DNA of 43,101 nt from Cumulibacter manganitolerans (GCF_009602465.1 NZ_WBKP01000034.1:1-43101); one strand, 5' to 3'. Shown: positions 34,490 to 42,992, numbered from the stretch's first letter. The notes: generated by a model from the sequence alone, not told the origin. Translations and numbers: made by a program.

Positions 34490-34912
34490 CTAGGTCCGGT
34501 CGGTGCCGCGGCGGCCCGGGGCTGTGCGCGGGTTCAGGAAATAGCGTACCGCGGCGCCCGGCACCACCTCGGCGTTCGGGCGTACCCCGAGCCGCCGCTC
34601 GGGTGCGGTGGCGAGCGCGCCGAGGGTGCCCTGGACGACGTCCAGGCGGCCCGCGTCGCTCGCGTCCTGCATCACCCGGCGCACTCGGGCCGGGAGCGAC
34701 AGCGGCCAGGCGAGCAGCAGCAACGGGAGCAGCACGACCCACCAGGCGGTGGCCAGCGAGCTGGTCAGCAGCAGGATCACGACGACCACCGCGGCGGCCA
34801 CCACCGGGAGGACGGCGCCGAGCAGCACGCCGCCCAGCAGGCTCGGCCAGGCCGACGGCCAGGCCTGCGGCAGCGCGGGATGGTGCGGCCGGCGGGCCGG
34901 TCGGGTCGACAT
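34490..34912 (-). CDS. Small membrane protein of unknown function
   Basis: A 140-residue protein with two hydrophobic segments: about residues 25-50 (GGVLLGAVLPVVAAAVVVVI) and about 55-75 (WWVVLLPLLLLAWPL). These are followed by a soluble C-terminal region of about 60 residues (RVRRVMQDASDAGRLDVVQG). I do not recognise a family. The start at ATG 34912 is supported by a TACGCT -10 box ending 6 nt upstream. It lies downstream of the cis-prenyltransferase in the same direction, separated by 59 nt, but seems to have its own promoter. Confidence 0.7.
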   Translation of the reverse strand: MSTRPARRPHHPALPQAWPSAWPSLLGGVLLGAVLPVVAAAVVVVILLLTSSLATAWWVVLLPLLLLAWPLSLPARVRRVMQDASDAGRLDVVQGTLGALATAPERRLGVRPNAEVVPGAAVRYFLNPRTAPGRRGTDRT

Positions 34913-34918
34913 GCGCAC

Positions 34919-34924
34919 AGCGTA
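34919..34924 (-). promoter_or_regulatory. -10 box giving a leaderless mRNA for the small membrane protein
   Basis: On the minus strand TACGCT lies 6 nt before the ATG at 34912, with no Shine-Dalgarno sequence. Confidence 0.45.
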
Positions 34925-34971
34925 CTGAACGCGGGCGCGGGCGCGGCGCTTCGGCCGCCGCCGGGCGGCGC

Positions 34972-35799
34972 TCAGCCGCCGAACCTGCGGTGGCGGTGCG
35001 CGTACTCGCGGACCGCGCGCAGGAAGTCCACGCGGCGGAAGTCCGGCCAGTACACGTCGGAGAAGTAGAACTCGGCGTTCGCGGTCTGCCACAGCAGGAA
35101 GCCCGACAGCCGCTGCTCCCCCGACGTCCGGATGATCAGGTCCGGGTCGGGCTGGCCCTTGGTGTACAGGTGCGCGGCGATGTCGTCGAGGTCGATCGCC
35201 TCGGCGGCCTGCTCGATGCTGAGCCCGCGGTCCGCGGCGGTGCGCAGCGCCCCGCGGACGGCGTCGACGATCTCCTGCCGGCCGCCGTACCCGACCGCGA
35301 TGTTGATGGCCATCCCACCGTGCCCCTCGGTGGCGGCGGCGGCGTCCTGCAGGGCCGCGGCGACGTCCGGCGGCAGCAGGTCGAGGGCGCCCATCAGCCG
35401 GATGCGCCAGTCGCGCCCGCCACGGCTGAGCCGGCGGGCCACGTCCGAGATGACCTGCAGCAGCGGACCGATCTCCTCGGGGTCGCGATTGGTGAGGTTG
35501 TCGGTGGACAGCAGCCAGATGGTCACCACCTCGACACCGAGATCGTCGCTCCAGCGCATCAGGTCGTCGAGCTTCTCGCCGCCGTAGCGGTGGCCGTCGG
35601 CGACCTCGAAGCCCATCTCGCGGGCCCAGCGGCGGTTGCCGTCCACGATCACCCCGATGTGCCTGGGGATGTTGGCGCCCTTGAGGTCGGCCAGCACCCG
35701 GCTCTCGTAGGCGGTGTACAGCGCGGGCGACAGCACGCGCTTGGCGCGCTTGCGCGCCTTGGTCAGGGCGCGTCGCGCACGCGCTGCGGTGATCGCCAC
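34972..35799 (-). CDS. Isoprenyl (cis-prenyl) diphosphate synthase
   Basis: A 275-residue UppS-family enzyme that condenses isopentenyl diphosphate in cis. Asp53 in GVIVDGNRRWAR is the catalytic magnesium ligand, and the C-terminal RTSGEQRLSGFLLWQ and EFYFSDVYWPDF motifs are complete. Divergent pairing with a hemolysin III gene is the same as Rv1086/Rv1085c in Mycobacterium tuberculosis, where Rv1086 makes short-chain Z,E-farnesyl diphosphate. This gene may therefore be the short-chain synthase rather than the decaprenyl/undecaprenyl synthase. GTG 35799 is preceded at 6 nt by a TAAGGT -10 box, suggesting a leaderless mRNA. Confidence 0.9.
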   Translation of the reverse strand: MAITAARARRALTKARKRAKRVLSPALYTAYESRVLADLKGANIPRHIGVIVDGNRRWAREMGFEVADGHRYGGEKLDDLMRWSDDLGVEVVTIWLLSTDNLTNRDPEEIGPLLQVISDVARRLSRGGRDWRIRLMGALDLLPPDVAAALQDAAAATEGHGGMAINIAVGYGGRQEIVDAVRGALRTAADRGLSIEQAAEAIDLDDIAAHLYTKGQPDPDLIIRTSGEQRLSGFLLWQTANAEFYFSDVYWPDFRRVDFLRAVREYAHRHRRFGG

Positions 35800-35805
35800 T
35801 CCCGG

Positions 35806-35811
35806 ACCTTA
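35806..35811 (-). promoter_or_regulatory. -10 box giving a leaderless cis-prenyltransferase mRNA
   Basis: On the minus strand TAAGGT ends 6 nt before the GTG at 35799. Confidence 0.5.
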
Positions 35812-35863
35812 TCGCCTGGTCCGGCCCGCCGGCGCGCGGCCGAGGGGCAGCGATCCGCGCAAC

Positions 35864-35917
35864 ACTTACGGCACCGTAGGTTACGCGCGAGTAGCCTGAA
35901 CTGGTGAACCGTAACCT
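35864..35917. promoter_or_regulatory. Palindromic operator candidates at the hemolysin III promoter
   Basis: ACTTACGGCACCGTAGGT (35864-35881) is an 18-nt dyad with one mismatched pair, covering the expected -35 position. A second dyad, AGGTTACG (35878-35885) with CGTAACCT (35910-35917), brackets the -10 box TAGCCT (35892-35897) and the start codon. The -10 ends 6 nt before GTG 35904, so the mRNA is probably leaderless. The form suggests a TetR-like repressor site. Confidence 0.5.
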
Positions 35918-36641
35918 GCACGTGGTGGATGTCGTCCAGCGGCTCGAGCTGGAGCGTGCGCTCGCCGACGCCGATCCCGACTACGAGCCGCTCGACACCC
36001 GCCCCACGTGGCGCGGCTGGATCCATTTCGGCGCGTTCTTCACCGCGATCGTGCAGTCCGCGGTGCTGATCCCCCTGGCCGCGGTGCAGAGCGGCCGCGC
36101 CGCGCTGGCGGTGTCGATCTACTGCGCGGCGATGCTCGCGCTGTTCGGGACGTCGGCGCTGTACCACCGCCGGCGCTGGACGACGCGCGGCTGGAAGATC
36201 ATGAAGCGGCTGGACCACAGCATGATCTTCCTGTTCATCGCCGGGACCTACGCGCCGTTCGGGTTCATGGCGCTCGGCGGCGCCACGCGCTGGTGGATCC
36301 TCGGCGTGGTGTGGACCGGCGCGCTCGCCGGGATCGCGCTGAAGCTCTTCTGGCCCCTCGCGCCGCGCTGGGTCGGCGTGCCGATCTACCTCGCCGTGGG
36401 CTGGGCCGCGGTGTTCGTGCTCGGGCCGCTGCTGCGCAACGGCGGGGTCGGCGCCCTGGTGCTGCTGATGGTCGGCGGGCTGTGCTACACGGTCGGCGCG
36501 ATCGCCTACGCCGCCAAGTGGCCCAACCCGCGCCCCGGCCACTTCGGGTACCACGAGGTGTTCCACGCGTTCACGGTGCTCGCGGCGACCAGCCACTACA
36601 TCGCGGTCTTCCTGGTGCTCTACTCCAGCCCGCTGGTCTGA
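35904..36641 (+). CDS. Hemolysin III / PAQR-family (TrhA) membrane protein
   Basis: A 245-residue protein with about seven hydrophobic helices. Family motifs are GTSALYHRRRW in helix 2 (metal-binding His), LDHSMIFLFIAGTYAPFG in helix 3, and the C-terminal FGYHEVFHAFTVLAATSHYIAV with the metal-ligand histidines. Bacterial members have been linked to membrane fluidity and lipid homeostasis; haemolysis is not implied. It is divergent from the cis-prenyltransferase, as in mycobacteria. The GTG start fits a leaderless transcript. It converges on the kinase gene with a 10-nt gap. Confidence 0.88.
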   Translation: MNRNLHVVDVVQRLELERALADADPDYEPLDTRPTWRGWIHFGAFFTAIVQSAVLIPLAAVQSGRAALAVSIYCAAMLALFGTSALYHRRRWTTRGWKIMKRLDHSMIFLFIAGTYAPFGFMALGGATRWWILGVVWTGALAGIALKLFWPLAPRWVGVPIYLAVGWAAVFVLGPLLRNGGVGALVLLMVGGLCYTVGAIAYAAKWPNPRPGHFGYHEVFHAFTVLAATSHYIAVFLVLYSSPLV

Positions 36642-36651
36642 GGCCCGGCGC

Positions 36652-37695
36652 TCAGCCCAGCATCCACCAGGACAGCAGCACGAGCACGAGCAGGATCGCG
36701 GCGCCGACGGCGATCACCGCGGCCCAGGGCCGGCCGGCCGCCGCCGGCACGGCCGCGTGCCGCGGCCCGACGCCGGCCGCCGCCACCTGCGCCAGCGCCG
36801 GACCGCGCGCCGGGAGGGAGCGGACGACGTCCGCCGCCAGCACCTGCACCTCCGGCGGCGCCTCGTCGGAGACGATCGTCGAGGTCTCGGCGATCACGTC
36901 CAGGACGCGCAACGCCTCCGCGGCCTGCTCGCTGGTCCACCGCTGCTCGGGGTCGCGCTCCATCATCTGGCCGATCGGCCGTTCCAGGATGCCGGCGTGC
37001 ACCGGCTCCCGGGGCTCCTGCTCGATCACCCGGTGCAGCATCGCGACGGGGGTGCCCGCGTCGTCGTACGGCGCCTTGCCCTCCACGGCGGCGAACAACG
37101 TCGCCCCCAGCGCCCACACGTCGCTCGGGAAGTCCGGCTCCCCGGTGCGGGCGAGCTCGGGCGAGAAGTACACCGGCGTACCGCTCATGACCCCTTCCAG
37201 GGTCACCTGCTCCTCGTTCTCCTTGCGCGCGATGCCGAAGTCGACCAGCTTGGCGTCGCCCTGCGGGGTGATGAGGATGTTGGCCGGCTTGACGTCGCGG
37301 TGCACCACGCCCGCGGCGTGCGCGGCGGCGAGGCCCTCGGCCAGCTGGGCGCCGATGTGCACCACCTGCTCGACGGGCATCCGGCCGCGGTCGGTGATGA
37401 CCTTCTGCAGGTTCTCCGACTCGACGTACTCCATGACCAGCCACAGCTGATCGGTGTCCTCCACGATGTCGTGGATCTGCACCACGTGCGGGTTGGCGAT
37501 CGCGGCGACGGTGCGGGCCTCGCGACGGGCGCGTTCGACCGACCGGCCGTCGATGCCGACACCGGCCGCGATCTGCTTCACGGCGACCTGGCGACCGAGC
37601 ACCGGGTCGTCGCACAGCCACACCATGCCCATTCCGCCGCGGCCAAGGGCCCTGATCACGCGATAGCGATCAGCGATCAGCTCGGGGGGATTCAT
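36652..37695 (-). CDS. Ser/Thr protein kinase with C-terminal membrane anchor
   Basis: A 347-residue Hanks-type kinase. The catalytic domain spans about 10-265: GRGGMGMVW (P-loop, 18-26), VAVK with Lys40, HRDVKPAN with Asp134, DFG (152-154), the SGTPVYFSPE activation segment and SDVWALG. A linker of about 50 residues leads to a single hydrophobic helix at the extreme C-terminus (about 323-345, AAVIAVGAAILLVLVLLSWW). No PASTA or other sensor domain follows, so the kinase domain is cytoplasmic and tail-anchored. The start at ATG 37695 has GAGAGG upstream. It converges on hemolysin III and lies 169 nt after the 3-hydroxybutyrate dehydrogenase gene. Confidence 0.92.
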   Translation of the reverse strand: MNPPELIADRYRVIRALGRGGMGMVWLCDDPVLGRQVAVKQIAAGVGIDGRSVERARREARTVAAIANPHVVQIHDIVEDTDQLWLVMEYVESENLQKVITDRGRMPVEQVVHIGAQLAEGLAAAHAAGVVHRDVKPANILITPQGDAKLVDFGIARKENEEQVTLEGVMSGTPVYFSPELARTGEPDFPSDVWALGATLFAAVEGKAPYDDAGTPVAMLHRVIEQEPREPVHAGILERPIGQMMERDPEQRWTSEQAAEALRVLDVIAETSTIVSDEAPPEVQVLAADVVRSLPARGPALAQVAAAGVGPRHAAVPAAAGRPWAAVIAVGAAILLVLVLLSWWMLG

Positions 37696-37864
37696 GCTCT
37701 GGACGGGCCTCTCTGGACTACTGGCGGCCTGCGCGACGGTCCGGACGCATGCTCGGGATCTATCATGCCTAGTTTCACGACGCTCTCGCAGGTGTAATGA
37801 GCACGATTGCGTCTCATCCCGGCCTCCGGCGGCATGTCGCCGCTCGTGCGCCGGCTCCCGGCGG

Positions 37865-38641
37865 CTAGTTCGCCGTCCAGCCGCCGTCGATCTTGTACGA
37901 CGAGCCGTTGATGCAGTCCGCCAGCGGCGAGCACAGGTAGGCGGCCAGCTCGGCGACCTCCTCGGGCTCGAGCAGCCGCTTCACGGACGGACGCTGCAGC
38001 ATCACCTGCTCGATGACCTCGTCCTCGCCGATGCCGCGCGTCCTCGCCTGGTCGGCGATCTGCTTCTCGACGAGCGGGGTGCGCACGTAGCCGGGGTTGA
38101 TGCAGTTGGAGGTCACCCCGTGGCCGCCGCCTTCCATGGCGGTCACCTTGCTGAGGCCCTCGAGGCCGTGCTTGGCGGTCACGTACGCGACCTTGAAAGG
38201 CGAGGCGACCAGGCCGTGCGCGGAGCTGATGTTGACCACCCGGCCCCAGCCGCGCTCGTACATCCGCGGCAGCGAGGCCTGGATGAGCCGGAACGGCGCC
38301 TCCACCATCACCTTCTGGATGGCGACGAACACCGCGGGGTCGAACTCCTCGATGGGCGCGACCCGCTGGAAGCCGGCGTTGTTGACGATGATGTCGGCGG
38401 CGTAGCCGGCGGCGTCGATCCGCTCCAGGGCCGCCGGGTCGGACAGGTCGGCGCCGATCCCCCGGCCGCCGAGCGGCTCGGCGACGGCCTGCGCGGCACT
38501 CGCGTCGAGGTCGACGATCACAACGGTGGCGCCGGCCTGGGCGAGGCGGGTGGCGCACGCCAGCCCGATGCCGCTGACGCCGCCGGTGATCAGCGCGGTC
38601 TTGCCGGAGAGGTCGACATTGACGAGTGGCTCGGTGGGCAT
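37865..38641 (-). CDS. 3-hydroxybutyrate dehydrogenase
   Basis: A 258-residue short-chain dehydrogenase that interconverts 3-hydroxybutyrate and acetoacetate with NAD. TGGVSGIGLA (19-28) binds the cofactor, VNNAG sits at 86-90, and Ser140, Tyr153 and Lys157 (SSAHGLVASPFKVAYVTAKHG) form the catalytic set. The SSAHGLVASPFKxAYVxAKHG signature and the C-terminal INGSSYKIDGGWTA are typical of the HBDH family. It has a strong AGGAGG ribosome site and a TACCTT -10 candidate (38678-38683). It is divergent from the flavoprotein reductase gene. Confidence 0.87.
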   Translation of the reverse strand: MPTEPLVNVDLSGKTALITGGVSGIGLACATRLAQAGATVVIVDLDASAAQAVAEPLGGRGIGADLSDPAALERIDAAGYAADIIVNNAGFQRVAPIEEFDPAVFVAIQKVMVEAPFRLIQASLPRMYERGWGRVVNISSAHGLVASPFKVAYVTAKHGLEGLSKVTAMEGGGHGVTSNCINPGYVRTPLVEKQIADQARTRGIGEDEVIEQVMLQRPSVKRLLEPEEVAELAAYLCSPLADCINGSSYKIDGGWTAN

Positions 38642-38736
38642 CGGGGCCTCCTGGCGAGTTGCAGCAGCGGTGCGCCCAAGGTAGCCGACCGGCCGGCTCG
38701 CGCACGCGGCGCCTCGACTCAGGGGAGTGCGCCCCC

Positions 38737-38742
38737 TAGGCT
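38737..38742 (+). promoter_or_regulatory. -10 box giving a leaderless ferredoxin-NADP reductase mRNA
   Basis: TAGGCT ends 6 nt before the ATG at 38749, with no Shine-Dalgarno sequence visible. Confidence 0.5.
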
Positions 38743-38748
38743 TTCGCC

Positions 38749-39741
38749 ATGGAGCACACCCTGGAGTGCGATCTGCTGGTCATCGGCGCGGGGCCGGCGG
38801 GTCTGTTCGCCGCCTACTACGCGGGCTTCCGGGATCTGCGGGTCGTCGTCGTCGACTCGCTGCCCGAGCCCGGCGGGCAGGTGAGCGCGCTGTACCCGGA
38901 GAAGGTCATCTACGACGTCGCGGGGTTTCCCGCGGTCAAGGGCCAGGAGCTCGTCGATCGGCTCGTCGAGCAGGCCGCCCAGTACTCGCCGCGGTACCTG
39001 CTCGGCCATCGCGCGGAGCACCTCGCGGCGCATCAGGACCACGTCGAGGTGATCACCAGCCAGGACGCCGTGATCCAGGCCAAGGCGGTGCTGATCACCG
39101 GCGGCATCGGCACCTTCACCCCGCGTCCCCTGCAGGACGCCGAGGACTACGAGGGGCACGGGCTGCGCTACTTCGTGCCGAAGCTGGAGGACCTGCGGGA
39201 CCAGGACGTGCTCATCGTCGGCGGCGGCGACTCGGCGTTCGACTGGGCCGACAGCCTGGACGGTGTCGCGCGCTCGCGCACGTTGATCCATCGGCGCGAG
39301 CAGTTCCGGGCGCACGAGGGCACGGTGCAGAAGGTCCTCGCGGGGGACCTCACCGTGCTCACGCCGTACGAGGTCGCCAAGATCAGCGGCGACCCGGAGA
39401 TCACCGCCGTCGACGTGTTCCACAGCAAGACCGGCGAGCGCCGCACGCTGGAGGTGCAGGCCGTGGTCGCGGCCCTCGGGTTCACCGCGGACATGGGCAT
39501 CTTCGCGTCGTGGGGCATCGAGCAGCGCAAGCGGCACCTGCTCGTGGACGCCGCGATGCGCACCAACCTCCCGCGGGTGTTCGCCGCCGGGGACATCGTC
39601 GACTACGCCTCGGACCCGGAGGCGAAGGTGCGGCTGATCGCGGTCGGCTTCGGTGAGGCCGCGACCGCCGTGAACAACGCCGTCCCGGTGATCCGCCCGG
39701 GCGCGAAGGTCTTCCCGGGGCACTCCTCGGACCCCGGCTGA
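38749..39741 (+). CDS. Ferredoxin--NADP+ reductase, thioredoxin-reductase-like type
   Basis: A 330-residue two-dinucleotide-fold flavoprotein. FAD motif GAGPAGLFAAYYAG (13-26), the EPGGQVSALYPEKVIYDVAGFP region, the NADPH motif IVGGGDSAFDWA and the C-terminal FAAGDIVDY are present. The CxxC redox pair of thioredoxin reductase is absent, which places it with the YumC/TrxR-like FNR group that moves electrons between NADPH and ferredoxin. Such an enzyme could in principle serve the ferredoxin-linked oxidoreductase at 15031, but the genes are far apart. It ends 4 nt from the convergent gene at 39746. Confidence 0.85.
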   Translation: MEHTLECDLLVIGAGPAGLFAAYYAGFRDLRVVVVDSLPEPGGQVSALYPEKVIYDVAGFPAVKGQELVDRLVEQAAQYSPRYLLGHRAEHLAAHQDHVEVITSQDAVIQAKAVLITGGIGTFTPRPLQDAEDYEGHGLRYFVPKLEDLRDQDVLIVGGGDSAFDWADSLDGVARSRTLIHRREQFRAHEGTVQKVLAGDLTVLTPYEVAKISGDPEITAVDVFHSKTGERRTLEVQAVVAALGFTADMGIFASWGIEQRKRHLLVDAAMRTNLPRVFAAGDIVDYASDPEAKVRLIAVGFGEAATAVNNAVPVIRPGAKVFPGHSSDPG

Positions 39742-39745
39742 CGGG

Positions 39746-40132
39746 CTAGGGCTTGCGGCGGGCGCGCGCCTTCGCGACGCGCTCCCGGCGCTTGGCGCGC
39801 TGCTCGTCCATGAGCTGCTCGGGAGTGCCCAGCCGAGGGCGGGTCTGCGGGAACTCGTCGACGTCGTCGTCGGCTCGCGGCGGCACCGCCGGCTTCGCCT
39901 CGCCGAGGTGCTCCTGCGGCGGCGGCGTCGCGTCGGGCCGGAAGTCGGAGGGCACCTTCTTGATGTGCCGGTTCATCGAGCGGAACAGGAAGTAGCAGGC
40001 GACGACGAACACCAGCAGCACGAACAAGCCGGTCGGGGCGGCCTTGCCCCACTCGGGGTTGTTCGGTGGCGCGTTGTTCGGGCCGGCCTCCGCGAGCAGC
40101 ACGCTCGCCGTGCCCACCAGGGTCTGGATCAT
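39746..40132 (-). CDS. Small single-pass membrane protein downstream of mca
   Basis: A 128-residue protein with one clear membrane helix (about 34-50, TGLFVLLVFVVACYFLF), an acidic proline-rich middle and a very basic tail (QRAKRRERVAKARARRKP). The ATG at 40132 overlaps the mca stop by 4 nt (ATGA). A small membrane protein next to mca is a recurring arrangement in actinobacteria (Rv1081c near Rv1082 in M. tuberculosis). Function unknown; coupling to mca suggests a link to mycothiol detoxification or simply co-expression. Confidence 0.8.
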   Translation of the reverse strand: MIQTLVGTASVLLAEAGPNNAPPNNPEWGKAAPTGLFVLLVFVVACYFLFRSMNRHIKKVPSDFRPDATPPPQEHLGEAKPAVPPRADDDVDEFPQTRPRLGTPEQLMDEQRAKRRERVAKARARRKP

Positions 40133-41028
40133 CGGGACGCCACCTCCAGGCGTTCGCGGACACCGGCGAACAGGTCGTCCTCCGGGATGGCCGAATCGAC
40201 GTGCGAGATCGCCAGCTCGTAGTCCTCCGTGGGCCACGCGGTGCGCTGGGACTCCAGCGATGCGGCGAACCACCGGCCCTCGGGATCGACCTGGGTGGCG
40301 TGCGCGCGCAGCGCGTCGTCGCGGACGTGGAAGTAGTCGCCGCACGGCACCCGCGTGGTGATGCGCCGGAAGTTGTCCGGCCGGTCGCCCCACGAGGCCA
40401 GCCACTCCTTGTAGACCGCCTCGCCGCCGTGTGTCTCGAGGTACTCGTCGATGGCTTCCATCCGGGCCCGCGAGAAGTTCATGTGGTAGTAGACCTTCAG
40501 GATCTGCCAGGGCTCGCCGAGCTCGGGGTGGTACGCCGGATCGGCGGCCGCCTCGACGGCCGCCATGGAGACGGTGTGCGTCATGATGTGGTCCGGGTGC
40601 GGGTAGCCGCCGTTCTCGTCGTACGTCAGCATCACGTGCGGCCGGTCGCGGCGGATCATCTCGACCAGCGGGGGCACCGTCTCCTCCAGCGGGGCCAGTG
40701 CGAAGCAGCCCTCCGGCAGCGGCGGCAGCGGGTCGCCCTCCGGCAGGCCCGAGTCCACGAAGCCCAGCCACCACTGCTTCACCCCGAGGATCTCGCGGGC
40801 GCGGGCCATCTCCGCGCGGCGGATCTCGCCGATGCGCTCCCAGGTCTCGGGCGTGTCCATCGCGGGGTTCAGGACGCTGCCCCGCTCGCCGCCGGTGCAC
40901 GTGACGACGACGACGTCGACGCCCTCGGCGACGTACTTCGCCATCGTCGCGGCGCCCTTGCTGGACTCGTCATCGGGATGGGCGTGCACCGCCATCAGGC
41001 GAAGCTGCGCATTGTCGTTCGTCGGCAT
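40129..41028 (-). CDS. mca: Mycothiol S-conjugate amidase
   Basis: A 299-residue zinc amidase that cleaves mycothiol-drug conjugates to a mercapturic acid and GlcN-inositol. Zinc motifs are AHPDDE (16-21) and GGYPHPDHIMTH, and the Mca-type segments QWWLGFVDSGLPEGDPLPP and QILKVYYHMNFSRARM distinguish it from the biosynthetic deacetylase MshB. GGAGGC precedes ATG 41028. It is divergent from greA and coupled to the downstream membrane protein. Presence of Mca implies a mycothiol-producing actinobacterium. Confidence 0.93.
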   Translation of the reverse strand: MPTNDNAQLRLMAVHAHPDDESSKGAATMAKYVAEGVDVVVVTCTGGERGSVLNPAMDTPETWERIGEIRRAEMARAREILGVKQWWLGFVDSGLPEGDPLPPLPEGCFALAPLEETVPPLVEMIRRDRPHVMLTYDENGGYPHPDHIMTHTVSMAAVEAAADPAYHPELGEPWQILKVYYHMNFSRARMEAIDEYLETHGGEAVYKEWLASWGDRPDNFRRITTRVPCGDYFHVRDDALRAHATQVDPEGRWFAASLESQRTAWPTEDYELAISHVDSAIPEDDLFAGVRERLEVASR

Positions 41029-41157
41029 GCCTCCATTCTCCCTGATCGTCGTCGGGCACCGTCGGCCGCACGCTGTGACGACGACCGGCGCTCGCCGCCG
41101 GCGTTTGACATGCCGGGTACCGTGGGCAGTTCACTGTCGATTCTCCAGGAGAAACCC

Positions 41158-41646
41158 ATGTCTGAACCCGGCAAGACCTGGCTCACCCAGGCGGCGTACG
41201 ACAAGCTGAAGGCCGAGCTCGACGAGCTGATCGCCAACCGTCCGGCGGTCGCCGCCGAGATCAACGAGCGTCGCGAAGAGGGCGACCTGAAGGAGAACGG
41301 CGGCTACCACGCCGCCCGCGAGGAGCAGGGGCGCCAGGAGGGCCGGATCCGCCAGCTCGAGGAGCTGCTGCGCAACGCCGAGATCGGCGAGGCGCCGGAC
41401 GCCGACGCCGGAATCGGCATCGGCAGCGTCGTGCGGGTGCGGTACGTCGGCGACGACGACGAGGAGAAGTTCCTCATCGGCTCCCGCGAGATCGCCGCGA
41501 CCACCGACCTGCAGGTCTACTCCCCCGAGTCGGCGATCGGCGAGGCGCTGATCGGTCACCGCGCCGGCGACGAGGTGACCTACGAGACGCCCACCGGCGC
41601 CAAGATCACCATCGAGATCATCGGCGTCGAGGCGTTCCACGCCTAG
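41158..41646 (+). CDS. greA: Transcription elongation factor GreA
   Basis: A 162-residue Gre factor that rescues backtracked RNA polymerase. The N-terminal coiled coil (about 10-80) has the acidic tip in ERREEGDLKENGGYHAAREE, and the C-terminal FKBP-like domain follows (GSVVRVRY, VYSPESAIGEALIG). The start at ATG 41158 follows CAGGAGAAACCC. A TTGACA lies at 41105-41110, but no good -10 follows at the proper distance. Its TAG stop abuts the ilvA stop with no base between them. Confidence 0.95.
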   Translation: MSEPGKTWLTQAAYDKLKAELDELIANRPAVAAEINERREEGDLKENGGYHAAREEQGRQEGRIRQLEELLRNAEIGEAPDADAGIGIGSVVRVRYVGDDDEEKFLIGSREIAATTDLQVYSPESAIGEALIGHRAGDEVTYETPTGAKITIEIIGVEAFHA

Positions 41647-42864
41647 CTAGACGTCGCAGCTGACCCGGTAGCCGGCCTCCTCGAGGGCGGCGACCAGGGC
41701 GGCCGCGTGCTCGCGGCCCTTCGTCTCCACCCGCAGCGAGATCGCCACCTCCCCCAGGCTGAGGTCCGAGCGCAGCCGGGAGTGCTCGACGTCGACGATG
41801 TTGGCCCCGTGGTCGGCCAGCAGGTGCACCAGCCGGGCCAGCGTCCCGGGCCGGTCGGCGACCGCGCAGCGCAGCGACAGGTAGCGTCCCACGGCGACCA
41901 TGCCGTGCTGGATCACCTGCATCAGCAGCACCGGGTCGACGTTCCCGCCGGACAGGATCGCCACCAACGGCGGCTCGAACCGGTCGGGATGCGCCAGCAC
42001 GGCCGCCATCGCGGCGGCGCCCGCCGGCTCCACCACGAGCTTGGCCCGCTCCAGGCAGAACAGCAGCGCCTCGGAGATGTCGTCCTCGCTCACGGTCACG
42101 ATGTCGTCGACCAGCGCCTGCACGTGCGCGAGGGTGATCTCGGCGGGCTTCGGCACGGCGATGCCGTCGGCCATCGTCGCCATCCGCTGCAGCGCGACCG
42201 GGTGGCCCTGGCGCAGCGACTCCGGAAACGCCGCCGCGGCCCGCGCCTGGACCCCGACGATGCGCACGTCGGGCCGCCGGCCCCGGATCGCCGCCGCGAC
42301 GCCGGACAGCAGGCCGCCGCCCCCTGTCGAGACGACCACGGTGCGCACGTCGGGACACTGCTCCAGGATCTCCAGACCGCACGTCCCCTGGCCCGCGATG
42401 AGGTCCGGGTGGTCGAACGGGTGGATGAAGATCGCCCCGGTACGCCGGGCGTCCTCCTCCGCGGCGAGCAGCGCCTCGCCGAGGTCGGCCCCGACCTGGT
42501 GCACGGTGGCGCCGTACCCCCGGGTGGCCGCGAGCTTGGGCAGCGGCGCGTTCACCGGCATGTAGACGGCCGCGGGCGCGCCGAGGATGGCCGCCGCCAG
42601 CGCCACCCCCTGGGCGTGGTTGCCGGCGCTGGCCGCGACGACGCCGCGGGCCCGCTCCTCCTCGCTCAGCCGGGCGATCCGCACGTAGGCACCGCGGATC
42701 TTGAACGACCCGGCCCGCTGGAGGTTCTCGCACTTGAGGTACGCCGGACCGCCGATGCGCTGGGCGAGAGCACGGGAGCTCTCCAGCGGGGTCTCGCGCA
42801 GGACGCCGGCGATCTCGCGGCGCGCCAGCTCGACGTCCTGGACCGTCACCAGCGGAATGCTCAT
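41647..42864 (-). CDS. ilvA: Threonine ammonia-lyase with C-terminal ACT domain
   Basis: A 405-residue PLP enzyme that deaminates threonine to 2-oxobutyrate. Lys55 in GSFKIRGAY forms the PLP aldimine; SAGNHAQGVA, STGGGGLLSG (phosphate loop) and LSGGNVDP are conserved. One ACT domain starts near 325 (VADRPGTLARLVHLLADHGAN), the layout of the shorter catabolic-type or actinobacterial IlvA rather than the two-ACT biosynthetic form. The start at 42864 fits the family N-terminus (MSIPLVTVQDVELA); ATG 42894, ten codons upstream with GGAGGAG 12 nt before it, is a real alternative. It is convergent with greA. Confidence 0.9.
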   Translation of the reverse strand: MSIPLVTVQDVELARREIAGVLRETPLESSRALAQRIGGPAYLKCENLQRAGSFKIRGAYVRIARLSEEERARGVVAASAGNHAQGVALAAAILGAPAAVYMPVNAPLPKLAATRGYGATVHQVGADLGEALLAAEEDARRTGAIFIHPFDHPDLIAGQGTCGLEILEQCPDVRTVVVSTGGGGLLSGVAAAIRGRRPDVRIVGVQARAAAAFPESLRQGHPVALQRMATMADGIAVPKPAEITLAHVQALVDDIVTVSEDDISEALLFCLERAKLVVEPAGAAAMAAVLAHPDRFEPPLVAILSGGNVDPVLLMQVIQHGMVAVGRYLSLRCAVADRPGTLARLVHLLADHGANIVDVEHSRLRSDLSLGEVAISLRVETKGREHAAALVAALEEAGYRVSCDV

Positions 42865-42992
42865 GCCCAGGATCTTGCCACCCGTGGTCCACATCGTGGG
42901 ATGCGACTCCTCCCGCCGGCCGCCGCCGGAAGGAGTGATCTGCCTGTTGTCCACAGGTGCGCGGTGGCCGGAAAGTTGTCGGGGTTGGCACG

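Noticed and set aside
41105-41133. greA promoter from the perfect TTGACA at 41105
   Set aside because: No acceptable -10 lies 16-19 nt downstream, so the -35 alone is not enough to call it.
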